Part shown: positions 16,547 to 25,786 of the stretch, piece by piece
Position numbering within the stretch: position 1 is the first letter of the stretch
How the letters are laid out: each line of letters begins with the position of its first letter
NCBI RefSeq assembly: GCF_013343115.1
Contig: NZ_CP054570.1
Span: 992,001-1,056,000 of the forward strand
Direction of reading: 5' to 3'
DNA from: Streptococcus sanguinis
Lineage (GTDB): Bacteria > Bacillota > Bacilli > Lactobacillales > Streptococcaceae
Length of the DNA stretch: 64,000 nt
Program-made: the position numbers and the translations under genes
Notes under the pieces: generated by a model
The model's input: only the letters and a program-made list of their open reading frames with translations
Told to the model about the DNA's origin: nothing
Database searches by the model: none

Positions 16547-17176
16547 TTAGTCGTATGTTTCGAGTTCAATATAATCAAAGTTCTCTCTTATATAGTCAAA
16601 TAAGGCGTCTTTATGAGCTTTCTGATTCATTCCAATAAACTTTCGCAACTCATCTGTCCGGAGTTCAGATTCACTGCCATCAAGGTACCATGCAGAAAAA
16701 TGAACTCGTCTTACCTCACGAAAACGGGAAAGACGAAAAACAGACGCCTTCATAAATGCACCTATCTTAGAACATTCTGGTAGGTAGGCAATATCAAATG
16801 TCCTGTAACAAATGAGATGATCGCCATAAACCAAAACTTGCAAATCTTTGTCAAGGTAGTCCGCATCGTTGAGATAGTCCCAGCTATCTTCAAGCTCAGG
16901 GTAACAACCTCTCAATTCCTGAATATTGCTGTTTAATAAAAGATTATTTTTTATCATTCTATAGATAGACTCGACTAAACTCATATGGATCCAAATAAAG
17001 AAAAGAATAAACATAAAATTATCACGAATCATATCTAGCCAAAATGATAATCCTTCTTTTAATGTATAATAAATAAAACTACACGAATATAAACCAAAGA
17101 AGATAGCACTTATTACTGGACCAATCATCATCAAAATTCTAGCTCTAAGCGGCGAAAACTCAAATCTTTTTCCCAC
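16547..17176 (-). CDS. Unknown two-helix membrane protein
   Basis: I do not recognise this 209-residue protein. It has two hydrophobic segments near the N-terminus (about 14-36 and 46-68), then a soluble C-terminal part of about 140 residues rich in charged residues and Tyr, without cysteines in a recognisable motif. The start is a GTG at 17176 with GAGG-like sites 7-13 bases upstream. It lies between a second small membrane protein (17283-17624) and rplJ and ends at its own terminator. The large soluble tail is predicted cytoplasmic or outside depending on topology; no function assigned. Confidence 0.7.
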   Translation of the reverse strand: MGKRFEFSPLRARILMMIGPVISAIFFGLYSCSFIYYTLKEGLSFWLDMIRDNFMFILFFIWIHMSLVESIYRMIKNNLLLNSNIQELRGCYPELEDSWDYLNDADYLDKDLQVLVYGDHLICYRTFDIAYLPECSKIGAFMKASVFRLSRFREVRRVHFSAWYLDGSESELRTDELRKFIGMNQKAHKDALFDYIRENFDYIELETYD

Positions 17177-17282
17177 TTCCCTCAGTTCCTCCTAAACTCA
17201 ATTCTTTATCTCCTTTTATATCGCATCCCCCCTCTTGTGTATTTAACTTTGTTTATCATAGAAAAAATTTATTTCAGTAGTT

Positions 17283-17624
17283 TTATGACATATTAGGAAA
17301 AGTCTTTTTAAGTAGACTTCTGCTTTCTTCATCTGCAGGCAGCCATCCATCTTTGAAAACACGATCTTTTATCCAAAAACGATTATAGAAAAAAGTCCAA
17401 AAGAAATTAAAGGCTGTTCCAGTTGGCTTTAACAAATCTTCTGGAATGAAAAGCACAGCAATAACAAGCAAAGCGCAGAAAGAACCTAAAATAATACCAA
17501 AGTATTTCCAGTCCTTTCGAAAAAGCGGGACAAAAAAACTAAATAGTAACGTTGTAATAGAGTAGGATGGTGACAAGGTTTTGACTTTTATTCCATCTGG
17601 TGACTGAATAGTAATCTTATTCAT
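17283..17624 (-). CDS. Small membrane protein, DUF2628-like
   Basis: A 113-residue protein with two hydrophobic segments (about 24-34 with FSFFVPLFRKDWKYFG, and 42-60) and a C-terminal pattern FFYNRFWIKDRVFKDGWLPAD. The combination of an aromatic FFVPLFR turn and IK...kGW.PAD near the end is what I associate with DUF2628/HrgC-like proteins; this is a resemblance, not a confirmed match. RBS AAAGGAGATGTT is strong. Followed by the 209-residue membrane protein after 106 bases. Confidence 0.7.
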   Translation of the reverse strand: MNKITIQSPDGIKVKTLSPSYSITTLLFSFFVPLFRKDWKYFGIILGSFCALLVIAVLFIPEDLLKPTGTAFNFFWTFFYNRFWIKDRVFKDGWLPADEESRSLLKKTFPNMS

Positions 17625-17720
17625 AACATCTCCTTTTGATTACATAATATACCAAATTAATTTAACAAACTTCGATAATTCTGTCAACTGTTTTGCTTAG
17701 ATATTAGAGATTGATAGGCA

Positions 17721-17810
17721 ATGAACATTAAAAAAGAGACTAGAAAGTTAGTCAAAGATCGTACTAAAGAACTGAAAGGAATTTACACTTGGTTTAAATT
17801 AGAACTTTAA
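17721..17810 (+). other. Short basic plus-strand frame, doubtful
   Basis: ATG at 17721 to TAA at 17810 encodes 29 residues rich in Lys/Arg and ending GIYTWFKLEL. No clear ribosome binding site. It could be a small protein or a remnant of a larger gene; listed because the gap 17625-17861 holds nothing else apart from a terminator. Confidence 0.15.
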
Positions 17811-17842
17811 AGTGTAAAATCCAAATATTTTTTCAAAAAAAT

Positions 17843-17858
17843 ACAGCCCCAAGGCTGC
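17843..17858 (-). terminator. Terminator of the FNT channel gene
   Basis: Stem CAGCC / GGCTG with a CCAA loop, followed on the minus strand by ATTTTTTTG, a few bases after the stop. Confidence 0.75.
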
Positions 17859-17861
17859 ATT

Positions 17862-18659
17862 TTAATCTACGTAATGTTCTTCCTTTTTATTAAACCAAGC
17901 GTATGGCAAACCTATGAGTAGACCACCACCGATGAGGTTACCGATAAAGGTTACGCCCCAGTGACGCAGGATATTTCCAATACCAAAATTTTGCACTTCC
18001 GCTGCTGCTGAGCTGAATTTCACGATAGCAAAGGAAGCAAAGTTGGCTGCCAAGTGTTCGTTGGTTAGGAATACAAACATATAAATCGCTGATATAACTA
18101 AGAAGAGCTTAGCTGTACTATCCTTGACCAAAACGAAGGAAAGAATAGCGATATTAACAAAGATATTGGCCAAGACTCCCTCGAGCAGAATCAGCTCATT
18201 AGATCGAGCAAGCTTCATCTGCACAACACCAGAAATGAAACTTTCTTTGCTAAGCCCTGCATAAGCAGCCGAGTTAGCAAAGAGCCAGCCGGCAATCAAG
18301 GCGCCAATCAGATTGAAAAAGGTACAATAAAGCAAAATCATCAAGGCTTTTTTCCAGTCAATCTTCTTCAAAAAGGTACCAGCAGTCAGAAACATCATGT
18401 TGGAAGTCACCAATTCTGCATTTAGAAAGACAATGTAAGCCAATCCCCAAGCAAAGATGAAAGGAAAGAGAAAGCGCCCAGTTCCAGGAACGATCTTATT
18501 CGTCAAATCTGCTGCAATAGCTCCAGCACCAGTACTAAAGGTTAGGAAAGCTCCAGCAAAGATGGAACGAACAGCGTACTTGGCCTTGCTTGTATCAAAC
18601 AATGCTTCTTTCTTGCGGCAAGCTGCTTCAATTTTCGGGATAAATGTCGATTCAGGCAT
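17862..18659 (-). CDS. Formate/nitrite transporter family channel
   Basis: A 265-residue protein of the FNT family (FocA/NirC), six membrane helices. Family signatures: FSTGAGAI in helix 1, NAELVTSNMM (the NxELVT motif of the second half-helix), and FLTNEHLAANFA, which holds the pore histidine conserved in FNT channels. These pentamers pass formate, nitrite or lactate together with protons. In a mixed-acid fermenter, export of formate made by pyruvate formate-lyase is the likely job; substrate not proven. RBS AGGAG with 7-base spacing; extended -10 promoter at 18692-18700. Monocistronic. Confidence 0.88.
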   Translation of the reverse strand: MPESTFIPKIEAACRKKEALFDTSKAKYAVRSIFAGAFLTFSTGAGAIAADLTNKIVPGTGRFLFPFIFAWGLAYIVFLNAELVTSNMMFLTAGTFLKKIDWKKALMILLYCTFFNLIGALIAGWLFANSAAYAGLSKESFISGVVQMKLARSNELILLEGVLANIFVNIAILSFVLVKDSTAKLFLVISAIYMFVFLTNEHLAANFASFAIVKFSSAAAEVQNFGIGNILRHWGVTFIGNLIGGGLLIGLPYAWFNKKEEHYVD

Positions 18660-18691
18660 AAAAAATTCTCCTATTAATTTAAACTATGTAT

Positions 18692-18700
18692 AGTATATCA
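18692..18700 (-). promoter_or_regulatory. Predicted extended -10 promoter of the FNT gene
   Basis: TGATATACT on the minus strand, 33 bases upstream of the ATG; -35 weak. Confidence 0.4.
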
Positions 18701-18773
18701 CAAAGTTCTTTCTTTTGATAGCGTTTTCGAGAACCTTTTTAAATTTTCTAAAAAAGGATTGAAAAATAACTTT

Positions 18774-19721
18774 TCAACCCTTAAATCCTTTTGCTAACTG
18801 AGCAATATCTTCTGGCCGTGTTCGGCAGCAACCGCCAAAAAGCCGTACACCTTGATTTTGCCAAAGTTTACTATTTTCCAGCAAGCTCCGCTCCTGCTCT
18901 GGATCATCATGCCATGTCTTGGTCAAGCCATTATAAGTTTCGCCAGAGTTAGGATAAGTCAGAAAAGGTTTGTTGCACACTTGTCCAAGCTCACCTAATA
19001 AAGAAGCAATTAAATGTGGAGCTGTACAGTTAAAACCAACTGCCAAGACTTGTGGGCTTTCTTGAGCCAAGTTTCCTAATTCCTCAATTTTAGTGCCATC
19101 TGATATGGCATTCTCCGACTGGGCGACAAAGGACAAATAAGCCTCAGCCTGCGGAAATTCCTCAGCTAAAAGTCGGAGGATAGCTGCCGCTTCTACTCCA
19201 TTTGGAATCGTTTCAATAGCCAGCAAGTCACTCCCAGCTTCTAGTAAAGCTTGGATACGCGGACGGTGAAAATCTCGATATTCTTCTTCACTCAGCTGGT
19301 AGTTTCCCGTATACTCCGAACCATCAGCTAAATAGGCGGCATAAGGCCCTACCGAGCCTGCAACTAGAGGACAAGGTCTCTGTTTCTGCTCTTCAGGAGA
19401 TAATCCTGTCCAGACATTTTCGATTGCCTTTTGTGCTAAGAAGACTGTCTCTTTTAAAAGATCATAACCCTTTTCAGGAGTTAGTCCTGCCTCTATAAAT
19501 GCTGGAATGCTGGCCTGATAACTGGACGTAGTGATGATATCACTGCCAGCTCTCACATAGCTTTCATGCACATCCTGAATAATCCGAGGCTGGTCTAATA
19601 GGTATTGAGCTGACCAAAGCTTACCAGATACATCATAACTCAGGCTTTCCAACTCTGTACCTAAGGCTCCATCTAAAATAATAATTTCTTGCTTTTCAAG
19701 CAAATCTTTAAATTTTCCCAT
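18774..19721 (-). CDS. mmuM: Homocysteine S-methyltransferase
   Basis: A 315-residue zinc enzyme that moves a methyl group from S-methylmethionine (or S-adenosylmethionine) to homocysteine to make methionine. Seen: the N-terminal ILDGALGTELE signature (about 14-25), and the zinc-binding cysteines in GFNCTAP (near 229) and FGGCCRTRPEDI (near 295-296). Length is usual for MmuM. The usual partner permease MmuP is not adjacent. RBS AGGAG. It lies downstream of the GH73 gene but is separated from it by a terminator at 19752-19773, so it may depend on read-through or a weak own promoter. Confidence 0.92.
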   Translation of the reverse strand: MGKFKDLLEKQEIIILDGALGTELESLSYDVSGKLWSAQYLLDQPRIIQDVHESYVRAGSDIITTSSYQASIPAFIEAGLTPEKGYDLLKETVFLAQKAIENVWTGLSPEEQKQRPCPLVAGSVGPYAAYLADGSEYTGNYQLSEEEYRDFHRPRIQALLEAGSDLLAIETIPNGVEAAAILRLLAEEFPQAEAYLSFVAQSENAISDGTKIEELGNLAQESPQVLAVGFNCTAPHLIASLLGELGQVCNKPFLTYPNSGETYNGLTKTWHDDPEQERSLLENSKLWQNQGVRLFGGCCRTRPEDIAQLAKGFKG

Positions 19722-19751
19722 GAAATACTCCTGAAATCTACGATTAAATAT

Positions 19752-19773
19752 AAAAAGAGGTCTCCCTCTTTTT
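19752..19773 (-). terminator. Terminator of the GH73 gene
   Basis: Nine-base perfect stem AAAAAGAGG / CCTCTTTTT with a TCTC loop; T runs on both sides. Confidence 0.8.
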
Positions 19774-19784
19774 TATTTTCTACA

Positions 19785-20483
19785 TTAAGATCTATTCGCC
19801 CAGGCAGTATCGACGTCCAAGATATCCTGAGTAGTATATTGCTGACGATAAGGATTGTAAACGATATAGCCAGCACCAGACTCAGAGAGTGGCGAATCAA
19901 AGCGAGTCAAATCATATTTTTCAATAATATAATTCAATTTAGCATTATAGCTAGTATCTGTCGCATAGACACCGGTTAGGGCAGCTGTTGCATCCTGATA
20001 GGTTGGCGCATTGCTCTTCCATGCACCTGCAAAATGGCCTTGCTTGAGCACTGCAACATAGTCTTGCAGAGACTCTACATAGCTAGGATATGAACGGAAA
20101 CTATCGTTGATGGTGTAGGCATTTCCCTCTCCATCATCTTCCCAAGTCTCCATATTAGCAGATTGGCCATCATAGTGACCTTTGATACCGAAAAGGTTAT
20201 AATGAGGCTCACCAGACAGACCAGACTGTCCTGAACCACTTTCCAAAATAGCCTGTGCAATCATAACAGAGGCATAAAGATCGTTGTCCTGTCCCAACTG
20301 ACGCGCTGGCTCACCGATTTGTGAGATGAAATAGTCTGTTTGATTCATAGGCTGCTGGTCGCTATTATTGGCACTAGCAGGATTAATATGCTTTGCCAAG
20401 ACGAAACCAACAGCAATCGTCGTCGTCATGATGAATAAAGCTGAAAGGATTCTCTTACCTTTTTTTGAAATTCTCTTTTTCAC
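19785..20483 (-). CDS. Membrane-anchored or secreted GH73 glucosaminidase
   Basis: A 232-residue protein: basic N-terminus and a hydrophobic segment (about 12-30), then a GH73 (mannosyl-glycoprotein endo-N-acetylglucosaminidase-like) domain from about 48 to 215. The catalytic Glu81 is in AQAILESGSGQSGLS, followed by NLFGIKG and the FRSYPSYVESLQDY block typical of these peptidoglycan hydrolases. It would cut cell wall glycan strands and help in cell separation or growth. No wall-binding repeats are present, so the hydrophobic segment likely keeps it at the membrane. Start is GTG at 20483 with AGGAG 7 bases upstream. Confidence 0.9.
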   Translation of the reverse strand: MKKRISKKGKRILSALFIMTTTIAVGFVLAKHINPASANNSDQQPMNQTDYFISQIGEPARQLGQDNDLYASVMIAQAILESGSGQSGLSGEPHYNLFGIKGHYDGQSANMETWEDDGEGNAYTINDSFRSYPSYVESLQDYVAVLKQGHFAGAWKSNAPTYQDATAALTGVYATDTSYNAKLNYIIEKYDLTRFDSPLSESGAGYIVYNPYRQQYTTQDILDVDTAWANRS

Positions 20484-20591
20484 AGCACTTCTCCTGAATA
20501 AGATGTTAATGATACCATTGTAACATACTAAAGATTAAAAAAACACTATTGATAATTTACAAGTATATGACATTTTTCGTTTTATTTCAAA

Positions 20592-20619
20592 AAATCCAAC
20601 TCAAAAACGAGTTGGATTT
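20592..20619 (-). terminator. Terminator of the clpX-engB unit
   Basis: Eleven-base perfect arms AAATCCAACTC / GAGTTGGATTT, 6-base loop, followed on the minus strand by a T run; 12 bases after the engB stop. Confidence 0.9.
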
Positions 20620-20630
20620 AATTCGCATTA

Positions 20631-21218
20631 TTAAATTTTTGACAAAATCGCATCCCAAGCAGCATCTAAGCCATCCTTGGTGACTGAGGAAAAAAGAATG
20701 AAATCATCATTTTTGTCAAAGTCCAGTTTTTTCTTAATAGCTGACTCGTGCTTATTCCATTTTCCGCGAGGGATTTTATCAGCTTTGGTCGCTACTAGAA
20801 TAACTGGAATGTTATAATATCTCAGAAATTCATACATTTGCACATCATCTGCGCTCGGATCATGACGAAGATCAACAAGGCTGACAACCGCTCTGAGATT
20901 TTCACGACTGGTCAGATATTCCTCAATCATCCGGCCCCATTTTTCACGCTCTTTTTTGGAAACACGGGCATAGCCATAACCTGGCACATCGACAAAACGC
21001 AGCTTATCATCAATGTTGAAAAAATTTAACAGCTGAGTTTTTCCAGGTTTTCCAGAAGTTCGCGCTAAATTCTTGCGATTAAGCAGTGTATTGATGAAGC
21101 TGGACTTTCCAACGTTGGAGCGGCCGGCTAAGGCAATCTCTGGAATATCGTCTTGAGGGTAATGCGATTTATTGGCTGCACTCAGCAAAATCTCTGCGTT
21201 GTGGGTATTGATTTCCAT
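20631..21218 (-). CDS. engB: Ribosome biogenesis GTPase EngB (YsxC)
   Basis: A 195-residue TrmE-Era-like GTPase needed for assembly of the 50S subunit. G1 is GRSNVGKSS (32-40), the G2 region has the T of [11 protein letters not shown]3 is DVPGYG (about 76-81) and G4 is ATKADK (about 142-147). ATG at 21218 is chosen over the in-frame GTG at 21224 because the latter overlaps the ribosome binding site GAGGTG. It begins 10 bases after the clpX stop and is co-transcribed with it, as in other streptococci. Confidence 0.96.
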   Translation of the reverse strand: MEINTHNAEILLSAANKSHYPQDDIPEIALAGRSNVGKSSFINTLLNRKNLARTSGKPGKTQLLNFFNIDDKLRFVDVPGYGYARVSKKEREKWGRMIEEYLTSRENLRAVVSLVDLRHDPSADDVQMYEFLRYYNIPVILVATKADKIPRGKWNKHESAIKKKLDFDKNDDFILFSSVTKDGLDAAWDAILSKI

Positions 21219-21228
21219 AAGCACCTCG

Positions 21229-22458
21229 TTAGGCAGTTTCTAGAATAGGCTTATCTGTTCCATCTACTGCTTCTTTGGTAATGCGGACAAGTTTGACATT
21301 TTCCTGACTCGGAACTTCAAACATGACATCCATCATAGTTTCTTCAATGATAGAGCGAAGACCGCGAGCACCTGTTTTACGTTCAATCGCTTTATTGGCA
21401 ATCTCCTGCAGAGCATCCTCGTCAAATTCAAGTTTAACATCATCATAAGATAGAAGTGCCTGATATTGCTTGATAAGTGCATTTCTAGGCTCTTTCAGAA
21501 TCCGGACCAAATCATCAACTGTCAGCTGCTCCAGAGCAGCAAAAACAGGCAAACGGCCAATCAACTCAGGAATAATCCCAAACTTTTGAACGTCTTCTGA
21601 GATAATTTCCTGCATGTAGGAACTATCTTCGTCGATTGCTCGGTTGTTCTGACCGAAACCAATGATTTTCTCACCCAGACGCTGTTTTACGATTTCTTCG
21701 ATACCGTCAAAAGCACCGCCAACGATGAAGAGAATGTTCTTAGTATCAACTTGAATCATTTCCTGCTGGGGATGCTTGCGTCCACCTTGCGGCGGTACAC
21801 TCGCTACTGTTCCTTCGATAATCTTCAGCAGAGCTTGTTGAACCCCTTCACCTGAAACATCACGAGTAATTGAGACGTTCTCACCTTTCTTAGCAATCTT
21901 GTCAATCTCATCGACATAGATAATGCCACGTTCCGCACGCTCAATATTAAAGTCAGCCGCCTGCAAAAGCTTGAGCAGGATATTTTCAACATCTTCTCCG
22001 ACATAACCAGCTTCAGTCAAAGCTGTTGCGTCCGCAATGGCGAAAGGCACATTGAGGCTGCGAGCCAGAGTCTGCGCCAAGAAGGTTTTACCAGATCCGG
22101 TTGGGCCAATCATCAAAATATTTGACTTTTGCAGTTCCACATCTTCTTCTTCACGGCTGTCATGGTAGTTAATACGCTTGTAGTGATTATAGACCGCTAC
22201 TGCCAAGGCACGCTTAGCTCGGTCTTGCCCGATAACATAGTGGTTCAAGATGTTCAGCAGCTCCTGAGGTTTTGGTACCTCAGACAGATCTGCCAGCACT
22301 TCCTCGGCCAACTCTTCACGGATGATCTCCTGTGCCAGTTCCACACATTCATTACAGATGAAGGCATTGTTACCAGCAATAATTTTCTGCACCTCATCTT
22401 GGTTCTTCCCACAGAAAGAACAAAAAACCATCATATCATCATTACGACTTGTAGGCAT
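21229..22458 (-). CDS. clpX: ClpX, ATPase subunit of ClpXP protease
   Basis: A 409-residue AAA+ unfoldase that recognises tagged proteins and feeds them to ClpP. The N-terminal zinc domain is intact (Cys13, Cys16, Cys35, Cys38). Walker A is GPTGSGKT (118-125), the pore loop GYVGE is near 150, Walker B is VDEIDK, and the IGF loop that docks to ClpP is present as KIIGFGQ. clpP itself is not in the window. RBS GGAG then seven bases. Order folA, 56-residue protein, clpX, engB is conserved in streptococci. Confidence 0.98.
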   Translation of the reverse strand: MPTSRNDDMMVFCSFCGKNQDEVQKIIAGNNAFICNECVELAQEIIREELAEEVLADLSEVPKPQELLNILNHYVIGQDRAKRALAVAVYNHYKRINYHDSREEEDVELQKSNILMIGPTGSGKTFLAQTLARSLNVPFAIADATALTEAGYVGEDVENILLKLLQAADFNIERAERGIIYVDEIDKIAKKGENVSITRDVSGEGVQQALLKIIEGTVASVPPQGGRKHPQQEMIQVDTKNILFIVGGAFDGIEEIVKQRLGEKIIGFGQNNRAIDEDSSYMQEIISEDVQKFGIIPELIGRLPVFAALEQLTVDDLVRILKEPRNALIKQYQALLSYDDVKLEFDEDALQEIANKAIERKTGARGLRSIIEETMMDVMFEVPSQENVKLVRITKEAVDGTDKPILETA

Positions 22459-22509
22459 TGTTTACTCCAATTCTAAAATTCTAAATCTATTTATTTTCTT
22501 TCGTACATG

Positions 22510-22680
22510 TTAAAAAAGTGTCATATAAAATGCATGAATGGAATTTACCAAGTTTGTAAAAGCATTCAGCAAAAATAAAGCTGCCAGTCCAAACCGCTTT
22601 TTCCGAAAGGTTTGAACGGCACAAATAAGACAAATGACACATAAAAAGGCCGTAAAAAAACCAAAAATACTACGTTCCAT
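22510..22680 (-). CDS. 56-residue two-helix membrane protein between folA and clpX
   Basis: Minus strand ATG at 22680 to TAA at 22510 encodes MERSIFGFFTAFLCVICLIC and a further 36 residues: a first helix (about 5-22), a basic turn TFRKKRF, a second helix (about 29-45) and the tail NSIHAFYMTLF. It starts 2 bases after the folA stop, with AAGGA 9 bases upstream in the end of folA, so translation is probably coupled. I recall a very similar small protein at the same place in Streptococcus pneumoniae, which argues that it is a real, conserved gene; function unknown. Confidence 0.8.
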   Translation of the reverse strand: MERSIFGFFTAFLCVICLICAVQTFRKKRFGLAALFLLNAFTNLVNSIHAFYMTLF

Positions 22681-22682
22681 TC

Positions 22683-23195
22683 TTACGAGTCCTTCCTTCG
22701 GTATCTTTTTATAGTAAAATCATAAGGATTCTTTTCATCTTTGGCATGAAATTCACTGCTAACTTCCTGATAAGGAGCCCAGTCAAATGTCTCAGGGAAA
22801 TAGGTATCTCCTTCCAGCTTAGCAGCAATCTGAGTCTGAATCAATTCTTCCAAATACGGCTCAAAAGCCCTGATAATCTGCGCTCCGCCAATAATATACA
22901 AGTTTCTATCTTGCTTGTGGTACCAATCCAAGACATCTTCCACATTGCTGAACAACAGGACATTCTCATTGTCAACTTGATAGTTCTTGTCCCTGCTCAA
23001 AATCAGACTAATCCGATTTGGCAAAACGCGACGCTGCAAACCATCAAAGGTCACACGCCCCATCAAAATAGCATGTCCAGTCGTCGTTGCCTTAAAATGC
23101 TGCAATTCTGCCGGGAGATGCCAGGGCATGACCTTGTCTTTTCCAATCAGACCATCCTCTGCCTGAGCCCAAATGGCAATAATCTTCTTTGTCAT
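22683..23195 (-). CDS. folA: Dihydrofolate reductase
   Basis: A 170-residue DHFR, NADPH-dependent reduction of dihydrofolate to tetrahydrofolate; target of trimethoprim. The N-terminus [27 protein letters not shown] carries the substrate-binding Trp-His-Leu-Pro and an acidic residue (Glu in AELQHFK); GRVTFDG and IIGGAQI are the cofactor-binding motifs. It follows thyA, the enzyme that produces its substrate, by 124 bases. Site GGATAAAAGG just upstream of ATG 23195. Confidence 0.97.
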   Translation of the reverse strand: MTKKIIAIWAQAEDGLIGKDKVMPWHLPAELQHFKATTTGHAILMGRVTFDGLQRRVLPNRISLILSRDKNYQVDNENVLLFSNVEDVLDWYHKQDRNLYIIGGAQIIRAFEPYLEELIQTQIAAKLEGDTYFPETFDWAPYQEVSSEFHAKDEKNPYDFTIKRYRRKDS

Positions 23196-23319
23196 CCTTT
23201 TATCCTTTGTATTAGTAACTCTATTCTATCAAATTTGCTGTAAAAAGGCATGTTTAAAGTATGATTCAAGCAGAACTTTTGCAGAGGTTGGCCGTTTTCG
23301 CATACACTTATCAAAATCG

Positions 23320-24159
23320 TTAAATAGCCAAATCGAACTTCAGCTGAGGTTTAACGGGATTATAGTCCAGCAACTCAAAATCTTCTGCTTTGATATCAAA
23401 GAAATTGGTTCCATCCGGCACATTTAACACAAGCCTAGGGTGACAGTCGCTAGGTTCCCGACGCAATAGCTCCTCCGCCTGCTCGAACTGGTTGTCATAG
23501 ATGTGCAAGTTATTGATAAAGTAAAAGAACTTGCCGACCTTCCAGCCAAAATGCTTGGCAATCATCATCTGCAGAGCCACATACTGCATAGCATTAATGT
23601 GGTGAGCAACCAACATATCATTTGAGCGCTGAGTCAGAGTCGCATCCAGATAAATGTCTCCATCTACACGCCGAACGTCAAACATGGTTTGAAAAGCGCA
23701 TGGAAGCAGGCCGTCACTCTCTTCAAAAGCTTCATAATCCCAGAGAGAGATGATATTGCGACGGTTCCAAGGATTGGCTTCCAACTGTTGAAGAATTTTA
23801 TGGATAATATTGTGCTTCTTGACAACAGCTCCGTAGCGCTGGCCAATAGTACCTGTATCGCCAACTTCCCAGTCATTCCAGTAGTGAACATGATACTTGT
23901 CATTGAGCAACTCCAGGCTATTGGACTGGTCTTGATAGATCCAAAGAACTTCCTTGATGGCTGACTTGATAGCAATAGGGCGCAGAGTCGTGATTGGGAA
24001 TTCTCCCTTGCTCAAATCATATTCCGTAAAAGAACCAGTGATATATTTGGAATTGGCCACATTTCCATCCTTGTAGCGCGGACGGGCATTTTCAGAAAAA
24101 ACACCCTGCTCCATAATTTTTTTAATATTCTCTTTGAAAATCGTATCTGCTAGCGTCAT
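23320..24159 (-). CDS. thyA: Thymidylate synthase
   Basis: A 279-residue ThyA. It methylates dUMP to dTMP with methylene-tetrahydrofolate, giving dihydrofolate for FolA. Catalytic Cys154 sits in [21 protein letters not shown] and [17 protein letters not shown] bind dUMP and folate. Length and C-terminus (ending DLAI, close to the usual KMPVAV-type tail) are as expected for lactobacilli and streptococci. RBS AAGGAG with 7-base spacing; extended -10 TGCTATACT at 24198-24190. Confidence 0.97.
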   Translation of the reverse strand: MTLADTIFKENIKKIMEQGVFSENARPRYKDGNVANSKYITGSFTEYDLSKGEFPITTLRPIAIKSAIKEVLWIYQDQSNSLELLNDKYHVHYWNDWEVGDTGTIGQRYGAVVKKHNIIHKILQQLEANPWNRRNIISLWDYEAFEESDGLLPCAFQTMFDVRRVDGDIYLDATLTQRSNDMLVAHHINAMQYVALQMMIAKHFGWKVGKFFYFINNLHIYDNQFEQAEELLRREPSDCHPRLVLNVPDGTNFFDIKAEDFELLDYNPVKPQLKFDLAI

Positions 24160-24189
24160 GATTTCTCCTTCGTTCAGTGAGCTTTTTCT

Positions 24190-24198
24190 AGTATAGCA
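24190..24198 (-). promoter_or_regulatory. Predicted extended -10 promoter of thyA
   Basis: TGCTATACT on the minus strand, 30 bases before the ATG and just after the glk terminator; no good -35. Confidence 0.45.
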
Positions 24199-24213
24199 AA
24201 TTTTCCATAAAAA

Positions 24214-24241
24214 TTCTCCTACAGACCTTTCTGCAGGAGAA
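24214..24241 (-). terminator. Terminator of glk
   Basis: Stem TTCTCCTGCAG / CTGTAGGAGAA on the minus strand (one G-U pair) with a 6-base loop and TTTTTATGG tail. Confidence 0.8.
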
Positions 24242-24263
24242 CAAATGAAGCATACTTGTTGAA

Positions 24264-25223
24264 TTATTGTAAGACCAATGAAGCTGCCCCGATAACACCA
24301 GCATCATTTCCAAGAGTAGCCAAGGCCAACTTGGTTGAAGTACGAACCTGCGGGAAGCTATTCTCTTCATAAACCTTGCGCACACCATCAAGTAAGAAGT
24401 CACCCGCAGCTGATACGCCACCTCCGATAACGATTGTAGATGGATTTAGGATAGAGCCGATATTGGCACAGGCAATACCTAGATAGCGAGCGAAATTGCG
24501 ATAGACAATCAGAGCCAGCTCATCGCCCTCTTTCGCCAAGTCAAAGACAACTTTTGCATTGACATCTTCACCGTTGTCAATCAGTTTTTTCAGCTCAGCA
24601 TCACCAGCATACTCATCAGCATAGCGACGAGTCAAATTAACAATACCAGTCGCAGATGCAACAGTCTCTAGGCAGCCTTTCTTGCCACAGGTACATTGAA
24701 TCGGCTGATCGAAGTCAACAGTGATGTGGCCCAACTCTCCTGCTGCTCCAGCAAGTCCATGCAAGAGCTTACCTTCTGCAACAATTCCTCCACCAACACC
24801 TGTACCCAGTGTCATAAAGACTACATCAGGCTGGTTTTCTCCAGCTCCCATCCAGCGTTCACCCAAAGCAGCAACATTAGCATCATTGTCAATATAGAAA
24901 GGAATCCCAGTCGCTTTTTCAATCTTATCCTTGACCGGCTGCAGCGTCTTCCAATTGAGGTTGTAAGCACCAATAACAGTGCCCTTTTTTCGGTCAACAA
25001 CTCCTGGCGATCCCATACCAATTCCGATAAAATCCTCTGCTGAAAGCTGAAGCAAGTCCAAACGATGCAGGATTGACTCAATCATATCCTCTACGATGTG
25101 GCTACCTTCGTCCAAAACATTGGTTTTAATGGACCATTTTTCCTGAATTTCGCCTTCTGAAGTCAAAATAGCAAACTTAATAGATGTTCCACCAAGGTCA
25201 ATTCCGATTATTTTTTTCGACAT
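24264..25223 (-). CDS. glk: Glucokinase (ROK family)
   Basis: A 319-residue ROK kinase that phosphorylates glucose with ATP. The phosphate loop [15 protein letters not shown] is at 6-20, the sugar-binding GELGHITVD with the catalytic Asp of [11 protein letters not shown], and the ROK zinc motif [10 protein letters not shown] are all present, which marks it as the Gram-positive GlkA type rather than a repressor (no N-terminal helix-turn-helix). ROK glucokinases also affect carbon catabolite control. Single gene with extended -10 promoter at 25254-25262. Confidence 0.94.
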   Translation of the reverse strand: MSKKIIGIDLGGTSIKFAILTSEGEIQEKWSIKTNVLDEGSHIVEDMIESILHRLDLLQLSAEDFIGIGMGSPGVVDRKKGTVIGAYNLNWKTLQPVKDKIEKATGIPFYIDNDANVAALGERWMGAGENQPDVVFMTLGTGVGGGIVAEGKLLHGLAGAAGELGHITVDFDQPIQCTCGKKGCLETVASATGIVNLTRRYADEYAGDAELKKLIDNGEDVNAKVVFDLAKEGDELALIVYRNFARYLGIACANIGSILNPSTIVIGGGVSAAGDFLLDGVRKVYEENSFPQVRTSTKLALATLGNDAGVIGAASLVLQ

Positions 25224-25253
25224 GATGTTCTCCTCTGTGTTTTATTTATCATC

Positions 25254-25262
25254 ATTATATCA
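25254..25262 (-). promoter_or_regulatory. Predicted extended -10 promoter of glk
   Basis: TGATATAAT on the minus strand, 31 bases before the ATG. Confidence 0.5.
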
Positions 25263-25335
25263 GATTTTTTCAGTAAGGAAAAGGTTTGCATAAAGAAAAG
25301 TGAAAATCGAATTCTTCTTTATTCCCAAAGTAAAC

Positions 25336-25746
25336 TCACAGGTCTTTTGTATAATAATATCTTTCACCAGTATAAGGATAGTCTTTCAGCGCAAACACTT
25401 CTGTATAGCCGTGCTTCTTATAAAAATCCGGGGCTTGAAACTGATACGTGTCTACAAATGAATATTTGCATTTCCTTTCTCTGGCTTCTTGTTCAGCCCT
25501 ACACAGTATTTTTGAGCCTATGCCTTGTCCTCGCAAATCCTCGTTCACATACAAATACTCAATCTCCAGCCAATTACCAAAAGTTTCGGCCGCAATACCA
25601 GCCAGCAAATTTCCATGTTCATCTTCCACATAGATGTTAAGAGGTTCACTTTTGGAGGACTCTCTCTTAGAGCGATTGTAGGATCTGATTAAATTTCCCA
25701 ATTCTTGTGTCTTCTTTGAGTTGGTATTTTCCAATCTTAGTTTCAT
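25336..25746 (-). CDS. GNAT family N-acetyltransferase
   Basis: A 136-residue small GNAT enzyme. The acetyl-CoA loop is RGQGIGSKIL (about 73-82) after the strand EIEYLYVNEDL, and the C-terminal half has the DTYQFQAPDFYKKHGYTEVF block of the YjgM/puromycin-like subgroup. Substrate unknown. RBS GGAGG six bases before ATG 25746. It stands between glk and the ABC-F gene; no operon partner obvious. Confidence 0.85.
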   Translation of the reverse strand: MKLRLENTNSKKTQELGNLIRSYNRSKRESSKSEPLNIYVEDEHGNLLAGIAAETFGNWLEIEYLYVNEDLRGQGIGSKILCRAEQEARERKCKYSFVDTYQFQAPDFYKKHGYTEVFALKDYPYTGERYYYTKDL

Positions 25747-25786
25747 AGATGCCTCCGTTTAGATTTCTGCCTAAACACTACTTCTT

